Assembly (NCBI RefSeq): GCF_002090055.1
Contig: NZ_BBRH01000006.1
Coordinates: 292,307 to 356,306, forward strand
Direction of reading: 5' to 3'
DNA: 64,000 nt
Source of the DNA: Demequina sp. NBRC 110051
GTDB taxonomy: Bacteria > Actinomycetota > Actinomycetes > Actinomycetales > Demequinaceae
Part shown: positions 43,507 to 53,043 of the stretch, piece after piece
Numbering within the stretch: position 1 is the first letter of the stretch
How the letters are laid out: each line of letters opens with the position of its first letter
Notes under the pieces: generated by a model
Databases searched by the model: none
The model's input: only the letters and a program-made list of their open reading frames with translations
What the model was told of the DNA's origin: nothing
Position numbers and translations under genes: made by a program

Positions 43507-44910
43507 TTAGCGCTTGCCCACCATGGTGGTGACGTCGAGGAGCTCGTCAAGCTGCTCCTCGGTGATCTCGCCGCGCTCCACGAAGCCGAGGTCGATCGTG
43601 GCCTCGCGCACCGTGAGGCCGGCCTTGACCGCGTGCTTGGCGATCTTTGCGGCGTTCTCGTAACCGATGACGCGGTTCAGCGGCGTCACGATCGAGGGCG
43701 AGGCCTCGGCGAGGAAGCGGGCACGCTCGACGTTCGCGGTGATGCCGTCGATGGTGCGCTCGGCGAGCACCTGGGAGGCGTTGCCCAGCAGACGCATCGA
43801 CTCGAGCACGCCCAGCGCCATGACGGGGATCTGGACGTTGAGCTCGAAGGAGCCCGAGGCGCCCGCGACGGCCACGGTCGCGTCGTTACCGATGACGCGC
43901 GCGCACACCATGAGGGTGGCCTCCGGGATGACGGGGTTGACCTTGCCGGGCATGATCGAGGAGCCGGGCTGGAGGTCGGGCAGCGCGATCTCGCCCAGGC
44001 CAGTGTTGGGGCCCGAGCCCATCCAGCGCAGGTCGTTGCAGATCTTCGTGAGCGACACGGCGATGGTCTTGAGCGCGCCGGAGACCTCGACCAGGCCGTC
44101 GCGCGCCGACTGTGCCTCGAAGTGGTCGCGTGCCTCGGTGATGGGCAGGCCCGTGTCCTCGGCGAGCAGGGCGATGACGCGCTGCGGGAAGCCGTCGGGG
44201 GTGTTGATGCCGGTGCCGACGGCGGTGCCGCCCAGCGGGACCTCGGCGACGCGGGGGAGGGCGGCGTTCAGGCGCTCGATGCCGTAGCGGATGGCCGCGG
44301 CATAGCCGCCGAACTCCTGGCCCAGGGTGACGGGGGTGGCGTCCATCAGGTGCGTGCGGCCGGACTTATAGACCTCGGCGAACTCGCTGGCCTTTGCCTC
44401 GAGGGACTGGGCGAGGCGCTCGAGCTGCGGCAGCAGGTCGTTGACGAGCTGGCTCGTCGCGGCGACGTGGACCGAGGTGGGGAACACGTCATTCGAGGAC
44501 TGCGAGCAATTGACGTGGTCGTTGGGGTGGACGTCGCTGCCGAGCGTGCGGGTCGCGAGCGTCGCGATGACCTCGTTGGTGTTCATGTTGGAGCTGGTGC
44601 CGGAGCCGGTCTGGAAGACGTCGACGGGGAAGTGCGCGTCGTGGGCACCGGAGGCGACCTCGTCCGCGGCGGCGACGATCGCGTCGGCGACGTCCCGGTC
44701 CAGCACGCCGAGCTCGGCGTTGGCGCGGGCGGCGGCCTTCTTCACGCGCGCAAGCGCCTCGATGTGGCGGCGCTCCAGGCGGATGCCGGAGATGGGGAAG
44801 TTCTCGACGGCGCGCTGGGTCTGCGCGCGGTAGAGCGCGTCCGCGGGCACGCGGACCTCGCCCATGGTGTCGTGCTCGATGCGGTACTCGGTCTGTGCGT
44901 CGTTGCTCAT
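43507..44910 (-). CDS. fumC: Fumarate hydratase, class II
   Basis: 467 residues. Family signature [15 protein letters not shown] with the mobile-loop serine, active-site [16 protein letters not shown] and [17 protein letters not shown], and the [12 protein letters not shown] loop. Class II enzymes are oxygen-stable homotetramers that interconvert fumarate and malate in the TCA cycle. ATG 44910 is used; an upstream in-frame ATG at 44919 would add three residues. Hairpins between the pfkB stop and this start separate the two transcripts. Confidence 0.96.
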   Translation of the reverse strand: MSNDAQTEYRIEHDTMGEVRVPADALYRAQTQRAVENFPISGIRLERRHIEALARVKKAAARANAELGVLDRDVADAIVAAADEVASGAHDAHFPVDVFQTGSGTSSNMNTNEVIATLATRTLGSDVHPNDHVNCSQSSNDVFPTSVHVAATSQLVNDLLPQLERLAQSLEAKASEFAEVYKSGRTHLMDATPVTLGQEFGGYAAAIRYGIERLNAALPRVAEVPLGGTAVGTGINTPDGFPQRVIALLAEDTGLPITEARDHFEAQSARDGLVEVSGALKTIAVSLTKICNDLRWMGSGPNTGLGEIALPDLQPGSSIMPGKVNPVIPEATLMVCARVIGNDATVAVAGASGSFELNVQIPVMALGVLESMRLLGNASQVLAERTIDGITANVERARFLAEASPSIVTPLNRVIGYENAAKIAKHAVKAGLTVREATIDLGFVERGEITEEQLDELLDVTTMVGKR

Positions 44911-44926
44911 GGCGCACATTGTGTCA

Positions 44927-44968
44927 GCCGCGGTGGGAGCGATCGTGCATGATCGCTCCCACCGCGGC
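44927..44968 (-). terminator. Perfect 18-bp hairpin between the PfkB kinase gene and fumC
   Basis: Arms 44927-44944 and 44951-44968 are perfect complements around GTGCAT. A second hairpin (gtgaagttt / aaacttcac, 44970-44991) follows at once. It ends the kinase transcript; its closeness to the fumC start could also affect fumC. Confidence 0.75.
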
Positions 44969-45080
44969 GGTGAAGTTTCGCCAAACTTCACGTCTGTGGG
45001 GCCGATGCTGCACTGACGTACGCGTGGGACGCACGGCTGGCGCTCCAGCATGAGTGGCGTACGTGCGCGGAGGTGGGGTG

Positions 45081-46013
45081 TCAGGGGAGCTGGTCGAGCT
45101 CCGCCGAGGTGGGCGGGTTGGCCCCTGCACGCGACACCGTGATGGCGCCGATGCGCGCGCAACGGGTCAACACCCCGCTGAGCGTCGCGTCATCGATCGC
45201 GTGCAGGACGTCCCGCCGCTCGGCGCCCAGCAGGTTCGCGCCCCACAGGCCGTCGATCAGGCCGCTCATGAAGGAGTCGCCCGCACCCACAGTGTCGACC
45301 ACACTCACCGCAGGGGCGTCGACGTGGACCTCGCGGCCGTCGGGGAGCAGCGCTGTCGCACCGTCCCCGCCGCGCGTGACGACCACGAAGGCGGGCCCGG
45401 AGGTGGCCCACGCCCGCGCGAGGTCGTCGAGATCGCCGTCCGTGGCCTCCGCGAGCCACTCGAGGTCCTCGTCCGAGACCTTGACGACGTCGGCGACGGC
45501 CACCAGGGCCTGGACGCGTAGCAGCGCCGCCGCGGGCGAACCCATCAGGGACGGCCGCGCGTTCGGGTCGTAGGTAACGGTCGCGGTGTCGCGGGCGGCC
45601 GTAACGATGCGCGCGACGTGATCGGCCCCGGGATCCAGCACCGCCGCGATCGAGCCGGTGTGTACGACCACGGGGGAGGGCCTCAGCGCGGCGTCCGCGC
45701 CAATGTCCCAGGTGAGGTCGAACTCGTACGAGGCCGCTCCCGTCGCGTCGAGCGTCGCGGTCGCGACCGAGGTGGACGGCGCGGCGTCGGCGCCGTCCGC
45801 GAGCCACACACCCGCGCCCTCGAGGTGGGCGCGCACCGCATCACCGCGCGCGTCGGCGCCGATCCAGGTCAGCAGCTCGGCGGGACGTCCCAGGCGTGCC
45901 AGGCCGAACGCGACGTTGGCAGGGGAACCACCCACGTGCTCCGAGGACGAGCCATCGGCGCGGCGGACCGCATCGATCAGCGCCTCGCCGATGACCAGCG
46001 CGTGCCCGCTCAC
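45081..46013 (-). CDS. PfkB-family sugar kinase (fructokinase-like)
   Basis: 310 residues. The N-terminal [30 protein letters not shown] and the C-terminal [20 protein letters not shown] (anion hole and catalytic Asp) define the PfkB/ribokinase family. The GGSPxNVA form and overall length fit bacterial fructokinases, but 2-keto-3-deoxygluconate kinase or other sugars remain possible. The ATG overlaps xseB by 4 bp. No sugar transporter is next to it. Confidence 0.88.
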   Translation of the reverse strand: MSGHALVIGEALIDAVRRADGSSSEHVGGSPANVAFGLARLGRPAELLTWIGADARGDAVRAHLEGAGVWLADGADAAPSTSVATATLDATGAASYEFDLTWDIGADAALRPSPVVVHTGSIAAVLDPGADHVARIVTAARDTATVTYDPNARPSLMGSPAAALLRVQALVAVADVVKVSDEDLEWLAEATDGDLDDLARAWATSGPAFVVVTRGGDGATALLPDGREVHVDAPAVSVVDTVGAGDSFMSGLIDGLWGANLLGAERRDVLHAIDDATLSGVLTRCARIGAITVSRAGANPPTSAELDQLP

Positions 46014-46288
46014 TCGTCGTCCTCGTCGGAAGGGATGACGCCCACGACGCCGGCATCGGCGGGGTCCTCGCCGGCACCCCCCTCAGCTCCGCGCGCCGAC
46101 GTGATGCGGTCGCGCGCGCCGTCGAGCAGCTCCTGACAGCGCGCGGCGAGCGCCTCGCCGCGCTCCCACAGCCCCAAGGACTCCTCGAGGGTCGCCGCAC
46201 CGGCCTCGAGCTTGGCCACGATCGCGATCAGTTCGTCGCGTGCATCCTCGTATCCGAGCGCCGCCACGTCGTCGTTGGTTCCTGCCAT
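46010..46288 (-). CDS. xseB: Exodeoxyribonuclease VII small subunit
   Basis: 92 residues. The helical core GYEDARDELIAIVAKLEAGA and LEESLGLWERGEALAARCQE is the XseB signature. It binds XseA, encoded 0.6 kb away in the same direction, to form the single-strand nuclease. The acidic C-terminal tail (VIPSDEDDE) is specific to actinobacteria. ATG 46288 is chosen because TAGTTT ends 7 nt upstream; a TTG three codons earlier is the alternative. Unusually, an LRV-type gene on the opposite strand lies between xseB and xseA. Confidence 0.92.
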   Translation of the reverse strand: MAGTNDDVAALGYEDARDELIAIVAKLEAGAATLEESLGLWERGEALAARCQELLDGARDRITSARGAEGGAGEDPADAGVVGVIPSDEDDE

Positions 46289-46295
46289 GCCCGCC

Positions 46296-46301
46296 AAACT
46301 A
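46296..46301 (-). promoter_or_regulatory. -10 box (TAGTTT) of leaderless promoter for xseB
   Basis: On the minus strand TAGTTT ends 7 nt before ATG 46288. Confidence 0.5.
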
Positions 46302-46376
46302 CCGCGTCATAGTCGCTGGTGTGGGCCCTCTCATGGGGTGCCCGTCCACACACGACATCACAACGGAGTGATTGCC

Positions 46377-46808
46377 ATGTTCAGTGCCAACTACTCGCGC
46401 CAGACCGCGCTCGCGAGCCTCAACGACCTCGACGCCCAGATGAGCGACCACGAGCTTGCGTCCCTGGCCCGCTCGGAGGAGGCGATGGTGCGCGCCGCCG
46501 TTGCCGAGCGCCCCGGCACCCCGCTCACCACCCTGCTCAAGCTGTGCCGCGACGAGTCCGCGACCGTGCGCGCTGGGCTCGCCCGCAACCCGCGCCCCGA
46601 CATGCTCCCGCAGATCCACGAGGATCTCGCCGCCGACAAGGTCATCGAGGTGGTGCTCGCGCTCATCTCGAACCCGGCCGTGCCGGACTCGCTCATCGCG
46701 AAGCTGGGCCGGCAGTTCCACAAGGACTACTCGGCCGCCGCACGCGAGAGGCTCGCCTCGAAGGGCGGCGCCGCCGGGTTCCTGGGCCGCGTAGGGATCG
46801 CTCGCTAA
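46377..46808 (+). CDS. Leucine-rich-repeat-variant (LRV)/HEAT-like repeat protein
   Basis: 143 residues. At least three repeats of about 24 residues are visible, with the pattern LARSEEAMVRAAVAERPGTP, then LCRDESATVRAGLARNPRPD, then KVIEVVLALISNPAVPDSLI. These are LRV-type alpha/3-10 helical repeats, which mediate protein contacts. No enzymatic motif. It is on the opposite strand to the flanking xse genes, so it is an insertion between subunit genes that are usually adjacent. The role is unknown. Confidence 0.75.
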   Translation: MFSANYSRQTALASLNDLDAQMSDHELASLARSEEAMVRAAVAERPGTPLTTLLKLCRDESATVRAGLARNPRPDMLPQIHEDLAADKVIEVVLALISNPAVPDSLIAKLGRQFHKDYSAAARERLASKGGAAGFLGRVGIAR

Positions 46809-46845
46809 CGGGCGGCCGATGCCGTGGCCGGCCCCGTACGGCGCG

Positions 46846-48108
46846 TCACCCGTGGGTGGCGGTCACCTCGGCATCGGCCGTGCCGGCCGCGAAACGCAGG
46901 TGGAGCGCGTCGCCGGGGGCGAGCGTGCTTGCATCGCGGATCACCTCGCCGGAGGCGGTCCGCGCGACCGCGTAGCCGCGGTCGAGTGTGCCCTGAGGCG
47001 ACAACGCGGTGAGGCGAGCCGACAACTCGCGCGCCTGTGCATCGGCCGCCGTCAGGATGCCCACGAGTGCGCGACCCGAGGCCTCGTGCGCCCGGGCGAG
47101 GTGGTCGCGGAACGGGTCGAGCATGCGGTCGGGGTAGGTGAGGACGGGGCGCGAGCGGAACTGGGCGAGGCCGGTGTGTTCGCGGTCGATGCGCGCGGCC
47201 ATCGCGTGGCGGGCATCGGAGATGAGGGCGGCGATGGTGTCGCGCTCGATAGCCGCGTCTGGGACGATGCGCTTGCCCGCGTCCGTGGGGGTGGAGGCGC
47301 GGTAGTCGGCGACGAGGTCGAGCAGCGGGGAGTCCTTTTCGTGGCCGATGGCGCTCACGAGAGGCGTGGTGGTGGCGCCCGCGACGCGGACCAGCTGCTC
47401 GTCGCTGAACGGGAGGAGGTCCTCGAACGATCCGCCGCCGCGCGCCACGACGATGACGTCGACGTCGGGGTGGGCGTCGAGCTCCCGGATCGCGGCCGTG
47501 GTCTCGGGGAGGCAGCGGGCGCCCTGGACGGTCACGCGGCGGATCTCGAAGCGGACGGAGGGCCAGCGGCGCTGCGCATTTTCGACCACGTCGTGTTCGG
47601 CGTCGCCCTGGTTGGCGCAGACCAGGCCCACGAGTGTCGGGACCAGGGGGAGTTCGCGCTTGCGGTCGGCGTCGAACAGACCCTCCGCGGCGAGCGCCTC
47701 CTTCAATGCCTCGAGCCGGGCGAGCAGGTCGCCGAGCCCCACGGCGCGCATGGCGTCGCCCATCATCTGGAGGTCGCCGTTCTTCATCCACCACGTGGGC
47801 TTGGCGTGGATAACCACACGGGCGCCGTCCGCGAGGGAGCCGCCCAGCGCGTCGAGTTCGCTGGCAGGGACGGTGACCTTGAGGGACATCTGCTCGTCGG
47901 TGTCGCGCAGCGTCAGGAAGACCATGTGCTTCCACCGCTTGACGTTGAGCACCTGCCCCTCGACCCACACCTCGGGTAGGCGCGCGATGAAGTCACGAAT
48001 CTTGGGGGAAAGGTGACGCACGGGCCAGGGCCGCTCGGGGCTCGTCTCCGCGGCGGTCGCTGGAAGCGTCACGGATCCTCGGTCGTTGGAGAAGGGGGCG
48101 TCGGTCAC
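46846..48108 (-). CDS. xseA: Exodeoxyribonuclease VII large subunit
   Basis: 420 residues from GTG 48108. An N-terminal OB-fold binds single-stranded DNA ([30 protein letters not shown]). The catalytic domain has [20 protein letters not shown] and [20 protein letters not shown], with aspartate and histidine residues typical of XseA. With XseB it degrades single-stranded DNA to oligonucleotides. The start region is divergent from ispH (31 bp between start codons). Translation could begin a little later; the first 25 residues are not conserved. Confidence 0.94.
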   Translation of the reverse strand: MTDAPFSNDRGSVTLPATAAETSPERPWPVRHLSPKIRDFIARLPEVWVEGQVLNVKRWKHMVFLTLRDTDEQMSLKVTVPASELDALGGSLADGARVVIHAKPTWWMKNGDLQMMGDAMRAVGLGDLLARLEALKEALAAEGLFDADRKRELPLVPTLVGLVCANQGDAEHDVVENAQRRWPSVRFEIRRVTVQGARCLPETTAAIRELDAHPDVDVIVVARGGGSFEDLLPFSDEQLVRVAGATTTPLVSAIGHEKDSPLLDLVADYRASTPTDAGKRIVPDAAIERDTIAALISDARHAMAARIDREHTGLAQFRSRPVLTYPDRMLDPFRDHLARAHEASGRALVGILTAADAQARELSARLTALSPQGTLDRGYAVARTASGEVIRDASTLAPGDALHLRFAAGTADAEVTATHG

Positions 48109-48126
48109 GCCCCTCAGACTGCCACG

Positions 48127-48132
48127 TAGGAT
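48127..48132 (+). promoter_or_regulatory. -10 box (TAGGAT) of leaderless promoter for ispH
   Basis: TAGGAT ends 7 nt before ATG 48140 and overlaps the alternative ATG 48131, arguing for 48140 as the start. Confidence 0.5.
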
Positions 48133-48139
48133 GGACGAT

Positions 48140-49108
48140 ATGCCTGACACCAAGCCCACTCGTGTGCTCCTTGCCGCTCCGCGCGGCTATTGCGCCGGCG
48201 TCGACCGTGCGGTGATCGCCGTCGAGAAGGCGCTCGAGCTGCACGGCGCACCCATCTACGTGCGCAAGGAAATCGTTCACAACAAGTACGTGGTCGAGAC
48301 GCTGTCCGAGCGTGGCGCGATCTTCGTCAACGAGACCGACGAGGTGCCCGAGGGTGCCCGCGTGGTGTTCTCCGCCCACGGCGTGTCGCCCGCGGTGCGT
48401 GAGGGCGCGGCCGCCCGCAACCTGCTCACGATCGACGCCACCTGCCCGCTCGTCACCAAGGTGCACAAGGAGGCCGTGCGCTTCGCGAAGTCGCAGCAGA
48501 CCATCCTTCTTATTGGTCACGAGGGTCACGAGGAGGTCGAGGGCACGGCAGGCGAGGCTCCCGAGCACACCATCGTGGTGAACTCGCCCGAGGAGGCGGA
48601 CACCATCGAGGTCGCCGACCCGGACAACGTCGTGTGGCTCTCCCAGACCACCCTGTCCGTCGACGAGACGATGGAGACGGTGCGCCGCCTGCGCGATCGC
48701 TTCCCGAACCTCCAGGACCCGCCCAGCGATGACATTTGCTATGCGACACAAAACCGCCAGGTCGCGGTGAAGAAGCTGGCTCCCGAATGCGAGCTGGTCA
48801 TCGTGGTGGGCTCGGCGAACTCGTCGAATTCGGTGCGTCTTGTCGAGGTGGCGCTGCAGTCCGGCGCCGATGCCTCCTACCGGATCGACCGCGCGTCCGA
48901 GATGGACGAGGCGTGGCTTGAGGGCGTGACGACGGTGGGTGTGACCTCGGGTGCTTCGGTGCCGGAGATCCTGGTGCGCGACCTGTTGGACCGCCTGGCC
49001 GGGCTTGGCTATGCCACCGTCGAGGAGGTCACGACGGCAACCGAGGACCTGATGTTCTCGCTGCCGCGTGAGATCCGCGCCGACATGAAGGCCCGCGCGG
49101 CGTCCTAA
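48140..49108 (+). CDS. ispH: 4-hydroxy-3-methylbut-2-enyl diphosphate reductase
   Basis: 322 residues. The three cysteines that hold the [4Fe-4S] cluster are in [13 protein letters not shown] (Cys18), [12 protein letters not shown] and [12 protein letters not shown]; the substrate histidines are in [11 protein letters not shown] and FSAHGVSP. IspH makes isopentenyl and dimethylallyl diphosphate in the last step of the MEP pathway, so this organism uses MEP and feeds uppS-type enzymes. The 3' flank is a long non-coding region with nested inverted repeats. Confidence 0.96.
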   Translation: MPDTKPTRVLLAAPRGYCAGVDRAVIAVEKALELHGAPIYVRKEIVHNKYVVETLSERGAIFVNETDEVPEGARVVFSAHGVSPAVREGAAARNLLTIDATCPLVTKVHKEAVRFAKSQQTILLIGHEGHEEVEGTAGEAPEHTIVVNSPEEADTIEVADPDNVVWLSQTTLSVDETMETVRRLRDRFPNLQDPPSDDICYATQNRQVAVKKLAPECELVIVVGSANSSNSVRLVEVALQSGADASYRIDRASEMDEAWLEGVTTVGVTSGASVPEILVRDLLDRLAGLGYATVEEVTTATEDLMFSLPREIRADMKARAAS

Positions 49109-49447
49109 CGCCGCCGCGGCTCCCGCCCCACGCGCCGGCGCCCGCACCCGCCGCCCGCGCGCCGCAGTGGACGGTGAGTGCGCCCTGATGCACCTCGCTG
49201 CTACCTGTTGGACATCTATTGAGGTTGCCCGCGCTACTTGAGGCGGGCGCCAGGTGCGGCAGACCCACCACACTCACCGTCCACCAGGGCGCACGCACGT
49301 GCACCAGAGCGCATGGGTTGTCCATTGCGGCGCGTGATCCGCCGAGGGCCGACGGTGACGGTCCCATGGGGCGCACAGATGTGCCGAGAGCGACGGTGGC
49401 TGTCCCGTAGCGCGCGGCGCGGGGCGGGGGACGTGACGGGGCGGGCG
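49109..49447. other. Intergenic region ispH-rmuC with overlapping inverted repeats
   Basis: No gene. gtggacggtgagtg (49167-49180) pairs perfectly with cactcaccgtccac (49271-49284). Overlapping it, cgcgccgcagtggac (49158-49172) pairs 14 of 15 with gtccattgcggcgcg (49320-49334). The two pairings compete for the same left arm. The convergent location suggests terminator function, but the size and rival folds are unusual. Confidence 0.55.
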
Positions 49448-50755
49448 CTAGTCGGTCAGCTCGGGCGCCGCGAGCGCTCGCGGCTCCGTCTCGACCTGGG
49501 GCACGGCGCCCAACTCGGACTCCAGGTGCTGCATCTGGCCAAAGCGGCGGGCGCTGACGAGCACACGCGACTCGAGCGAGGCGACGGTCGCGTTGTAGGC
49601 CTTGGTCGCGCCCTCGAGCGAGCGACCGACCTTCGCGAGGTGCTCGCCCATGGTTGACAGGCGGTCATGCAGGTCGCGGCCCGCGGCGAGCACCGTCTGG
49701 GCGTTCTTCGCCAGAGCGTCCTCGCGCCACGCGTGGGCGACGGTGCGCAGCATCGCGACCAAGGTGGTGGGGGAGGCGATGAACACGCGCTTGCCGTAGG
49801 CGTACTCCTGGAGGTCGGCGTCCTGCTCGAGCGCGGCCTGATAGAACGCCTCGGACGGCACGAACATGACGACGAACTCCGGGGCCGAATCGAACTGGTC
49901 CCAGTAGCGCTTGGCGGCGAGGTCGTCGACGTGCTTCTTCACATGCCGGGCGTGGGCGGCGAGACGGGCCGCGCGCACAGACTCGTCGTCGGTCTCGAAC
50001 GCCTCGAGCAGTGCCGACAGTGCCACCTTGGAATCGACCACGATGGTGCGCCCGCCCGCGAGGTGCACCGTCATGTCTGGCCTCAGAAGGTTGCCGTCGG
50101 AGTCGCGCACCGAGTCCTGCTCGGTGAAGTCGACATAGGGGAGCATGCCCGCGAGCTCTACCACACGCCGCAGCTGTACCTCGCCCCAGTTGCCGCGCAC
50201 ATCCGATCGCCGGAGGGTATTGATGAAGTCTCCCGTGCGCTTGTCGAGCTGGGCGGAGGCCGCGAGCATTTGGCGCACCTGCTCCGTGAGCTGGGCCTGG
50301 CCCGCCGCGCGCGTGCGGTCGGCCTCCGCGGTCTGCCGCTGCACCTCGGCCAGCGCCTTGGCGACCGGCTCGACCATCTGCTTCACGGCCTGCTCCCGCT
50401 TGGCGAGTTCGGCATCGGCCACCACGCGCTCGCGGCTCAGGCGTTCCTGGGCGACCTGCAACAGCGACTCCTGGCTTGCCCTTAATTGACGCGCGGAGAG
50501 CTCGGCGAACTGCGCGCGCAGGGTCTCCTGGTCGCCCCGCACCTCTTCCAGGCGTGCGGCGTGCGAGCGCATCAGTTCGGCCTCGCGCCGAGCCCATGCC
50601 TCGGCATCGGCCCTCAGCCTTTCCTCCAGCGCAGCAGACCTCGCGACCGCCTGAGCACCCTCGTGGGCCGTCCGCGCGCCGCGCGCCGTCGCCCAGACAA
50701 AGCCGCCTGCCAGGCCCGCGACGAGCGCCAACACCACCATCACCGTCTCGATCAT
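49448..50755 (-). CDS. rmuC: DNA recombination protein RmuC
   Basis: 435 residues from ATG 50755. One N-terminal membrane helix (VMVVLALVAGLAGGFVWATA), then about 150 residues of coiled coil rich in Ala, Arg, Glu and Gln. The RmuC nuclease-like core follows (VRGNWGEVQLRRVVELAGML, DMTVHLAGGRTIVVDSKVAL, FVVMFVPSEAFYQAALEQDA). RmuC limits inversions between short repeats in E. coli and has a PD-(D/E)xK-like fold. Topology suggests a membrane-tethered cytoplasmic protein. Confidence 0.92.
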   Translation of the reverse strand: MIETVMVVLALVAGLAGGFVWATARGARTAHEGAQAVARSAALEERLRADAEAWARREAELMRSHAARLEEVRGDQETLRAQFAELSARQLRASQESLLQVAQERLSRERVVADAELAKREQAVKQMVEPVAKALAEVQRQTAEADRTRAAGQAQLTEQVRQMLAASAQLDKRTGDFINTLRRSDVRGNWGEVQLRRVVELAGMLPYVDFTEQDSVRDSDGNLLRPDMTVHLAGGRTIVVDSKVALSALLEAFETDDESVRAARLAAHARHVKKHVDDLAAKRYWDQFDSAPEFVVMFVPSEAFYQAALEQDADLQEYAYGKRVFIASPTTLVAMLRTVAHAWREDALAKNAQTVLAAGRDLHDRLSTMGEHLAKVGRSLEGATKAYNATVASLESRVLVSARRFGQMQHLESELGAVPQVETEPRALAAPELTD

Positions 50756-51062
50756 GGCCACACCCTCGCACGCTCCACCGACATCCTCGGTGACCACAGG
50801 GTCACGGAGCCGCCGCACGTGCACGGCCGTCCCGCGTCTCAGATCCTCTCAAGTGTGAGATCGGTCACAAACTGGCATCAAAACGTCACGATTCGGGAAC
50901 AAAACCCGTGTGAGGCCCTGGCGCGAAACACATTGGCAAAAAAGCGCTGCATATCCTGTCTGCACCCTGCGGGCACGTCCGCGGGAAACCTGTGAGTCGC
51001 TCCGAGACCCGGAGCGTCCCATCCCAGTCCCGCACATGCCGTGGGGGGCGCAAGGAGGAATA
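50756..51062. other. Intergenic region rmuC-peptide transporter: promoter and leader
   Basis: No gene. It is locally AT-richer (50860-50960), with TTGGCA near 50933 and TATCCT near 50951 as weak promoter elements at poor spacing. The leader has a small hairpin cgctccg-aga-cccggagcg (about 50998-51016) and ends with the strong AAGGAGGA site of the binding-protein gene. Confidence 0.4.
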
Positions 51063-52733
51063 GTGAAGAACAACAAGGCCATCTTCGGTGGCGTTGCGGC
51101 CGCGCTCAGCGCGTCCCTCGTCCTCGCCGGATGCTCGTCGGACGACCCGGCGGAGGAGACCACGACTGGTGCCACCGAGGGCACCACGTCCGAGGCCACC
51201 TCGTCGGCGATCATCACCACCAACGGCTCTGAGCCCCAGAACCCGCTGATCCCGGTCGCGACCAACGAGACCGGTGGCGGCAAGATCATCGACGCTCTGT
51301 TCGCGGGTCTCGTCTACTACGACGGTGACGGCGCTGCGCACAACGAGGTCGCCGAGTCGATCGAGACCGAGGACTCCCAGACCTTCACCATCAAGCTGAA
51401 GGAAGGCTGGACCTTCACCGACGGCACGCCCGTCCTCGCCCACAACTTCGTGGACGCCTGGAACTGGGGCGCCGACCCGGCCAACGCCGCGACCGCGCTG
51501 AACTCCTACTTCCTTGAGCCCATCGAGGGCTTCGACGGTTACAACACCGACGAGGGCGCCTCGAAGCCGGCCATGGAGGGCCTTGAGGTCGTCGACGACC
51601 TGACCTTCACGGTCACGCTGTCGGCCCCCAACGCCGAGTTCCCCCTCGCGCTGGGCTACTCCGCCTACTACCCGCTGCCCGACTCGTTCTTCGAGGACCC
51701 CGAGGCTTTCGGTGAGGCTCCTGTCGGTAACGGCATCTACACGCTCGCCGACCCCGCCGACTGGCAGCACGACGTGCAGATCCTGCTCGGCGTGAACCCC
51801 GACTACGCCGGTGAGCGCGTCGCCCAGAACGGCGGCCTCCAGATCACGTTCTACGCGACCCAGGACGCGGCGTACGCCGACCTCCTCGGTGGCAACGTCG
51901 ACGTGATCGACGGTATCCCGGACTCCGCGTTCGCGACCTTCAACGACGACCTGGGTGACCGCGCTGTGAACCAGCCCGCCGCCATCTTCCAGTCGTTCAC
52001 CTTCCCCGCCTCGGACGAGCGTTTCCAGGGCGAGGCCGGCCTCCTGCGCAAGCAGGCGATCTCCATGGCGATCAACCGTGACGAGATCACCGACGTGATC
52101 TTCCAGGGCACCCGTACCCCCGCCTCGGACTTCACCTCGCCCGTCATCGACGGCTGGTCGGACTCCGTCCCCGGCTCCGAGGTCCTCGAGTACGACCCCG
52201 AGGCTGCTGCTGAGCTCTGGGCCGAGGCCGAGGCCATCGAGCCCTTCGAGGGTTCCTTCGAGCTCGCCTACAACGGCGACGGTGGCCACCAGGCCTGGGT
52301 CGACGCGGTTGCCAACTCGATCAAGAACACCCTTGGCATCGACGCGGTGGGCCTGCCCTACGCGACCTTCGCTGAGCTCCGCGAGGAGGTCACGAACCGC
52401 ACCATCGAGGCCTCGTTCCGTACCGGCTGGCAGGCGGACTACCCGTCGCTCGAGAACTTCCTCGGCCCGCTGTACTACACGGACGCGGGTTCCAACGACG
52501 GTGACTACTCGAACCCCGAGTTCGACGCGCTGATCGACGCTGGCCGTACCGCCGCGACGCCCGAGGAGGGCATCGAGGACTTCCAGGCCGCGCAGGAGAT
52601 TCTGTTCCAGGACCTCCCCGCGATCCCGCTGTGGTACTCCAACGTGACCGGTGGTTACTCGGAGTCGGTCGAGAACGTCGTCTTCGACTGGCACTCGGTC
52701 CCGCTGTTCTACGAGATCACCAAGGCTGAGTAA
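51063..52733 (+). CDS. Oligopeptide ABC transporter substrate-binding lipoprotein (OppA/DppA-like)
   Basis: 556 residues from GTG 51063 with AAGGAGGA. Signal peptide and lipobox LAGC (Cys24), a Thr/Glu-rich linker, then the family 5 binding domain: GGKIIDALFAGLVYYDGDG, KEGWTFTDGTPVLAHNFVDA, GNGIYTLADPADW, and INRDEITDVIFQGTRTPAS. It binds peptides outside the cell for the permeases and fused ATPase encoded downstream. Codon use is very biased to preferred codons, suggesting high expression. A hairpin and a palindrome separate it from the permease genes. Confidence 0.94.
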   Translation: MKNNKAIFGGVAAALSASLVLAGCSSDDPAEETTTGATEGTTSEATSSAIITTNGSEPQNPLIPVATNETGGGKIIDALFAGLVYYDGDGAAHNEVAESIETEDSQTFTIKLKEGWTFTDGTPVLAHNFVDAWNWGADPANAATALNSYFLEPIEGFDGYNTDEGASKPAMEGLEVVDDLTFTVTLSAPNAEFPLALGYSAYYPLPDSFFEDPEAFGEAPVGNGIYTLADPADWQHDVQILLGVNPDYAGERVAQNGGLQITFYATQDAAYADLLGGNVDVIDGIPDSAFATFNDDLGDRAVNQPAAIFQSFTFPASDERFQGEAGLLRKQAISMAINRDEITDVIFQGTRTPASDFTSPVIDGWSDSVPGSEVLEYDPEAAAELWAEAEAIEPFEGSFELAYNGDGGHQAWVDAVANSIKNTLGIDAVGLPYATFAELREEVTNRTIEASFRTGWQADYPSLENFLGPLYYTDAGSNDGDYSNPEFDALIDAGRTAATPEEGIEDFQAAQEILFQDLPAIPLWYSNVTGGYSESVENVVFDWHSVPLFYEITKAE

Positions 52734-52754
52734 GCCCCACACGATCTGACAGGT

Positions 52755-52786
52755 GGGCCCGCTTCGCTCTCGGGCGGGGCGGGCCC
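52755..52786 (+). terminator. Partial terminator after the peptide-binding protein gene
   Basis: gggcccgc (52755-52762) and gcgggccc (52779-52786) pair perfectly and are followed by TTCT. It can set the usual excess of binding-protein mRNA over permease mRNA. Confidence 0.75.
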
Positions 52787-52815
52787 TTCTGTGTGTCCAC
52801 ACGGACACGCAGACG

Positions 52816-52844
52816 GCCGATGCCGTGGTCACCACGGCATCGGC
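52816..52844. repeat. Head-to-head pair of the dispersed 13-bp motif (palindrome)
   Basis: GCCGATGCCGTGGT and ACCACGGCATCGGC flank a single C, giving a near-perfect 29-bp DNA palindrome. The tight centre leaves no room for an RNA loop, so a DNA-level role is more likely than termination. Confidence 0.8.
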
Positions 52845-53043
52845 TATCCCCGCCCGTACCTGGGCTTCTAGGCCGCCGCACCCCGGCGCCGGCCGGCTCG
52901 CCAGCGGCCCAAGCATCACGCGAGAATCGCGTGAGCGAGCCGCCTACGAGTACTCTCGCTGACAGCACGCGCTACCCGCGCGTCCGTTCACACTAGAATC
53001 GGCACCCTATGCATTCACCGACGCGAGCCCGAGGAGTGCGCGC

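Larger units (their letters stand above)
52734..53043. other. Intergenic region: terminator, motif palindrome, promoter of permease genes
   Basis: No gene. Left to right: hairpin 52755-52786; a head-to-head pair of the 13-bp motif (52816-52844); a perfect hairpin tcacgcg-agaat-cgcgtga (52916-52934); and a -10-like TAGAAT near 52995, about 45 bp before the permease ATG, with GAGG as ribosome site. Confidence 0.55.
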
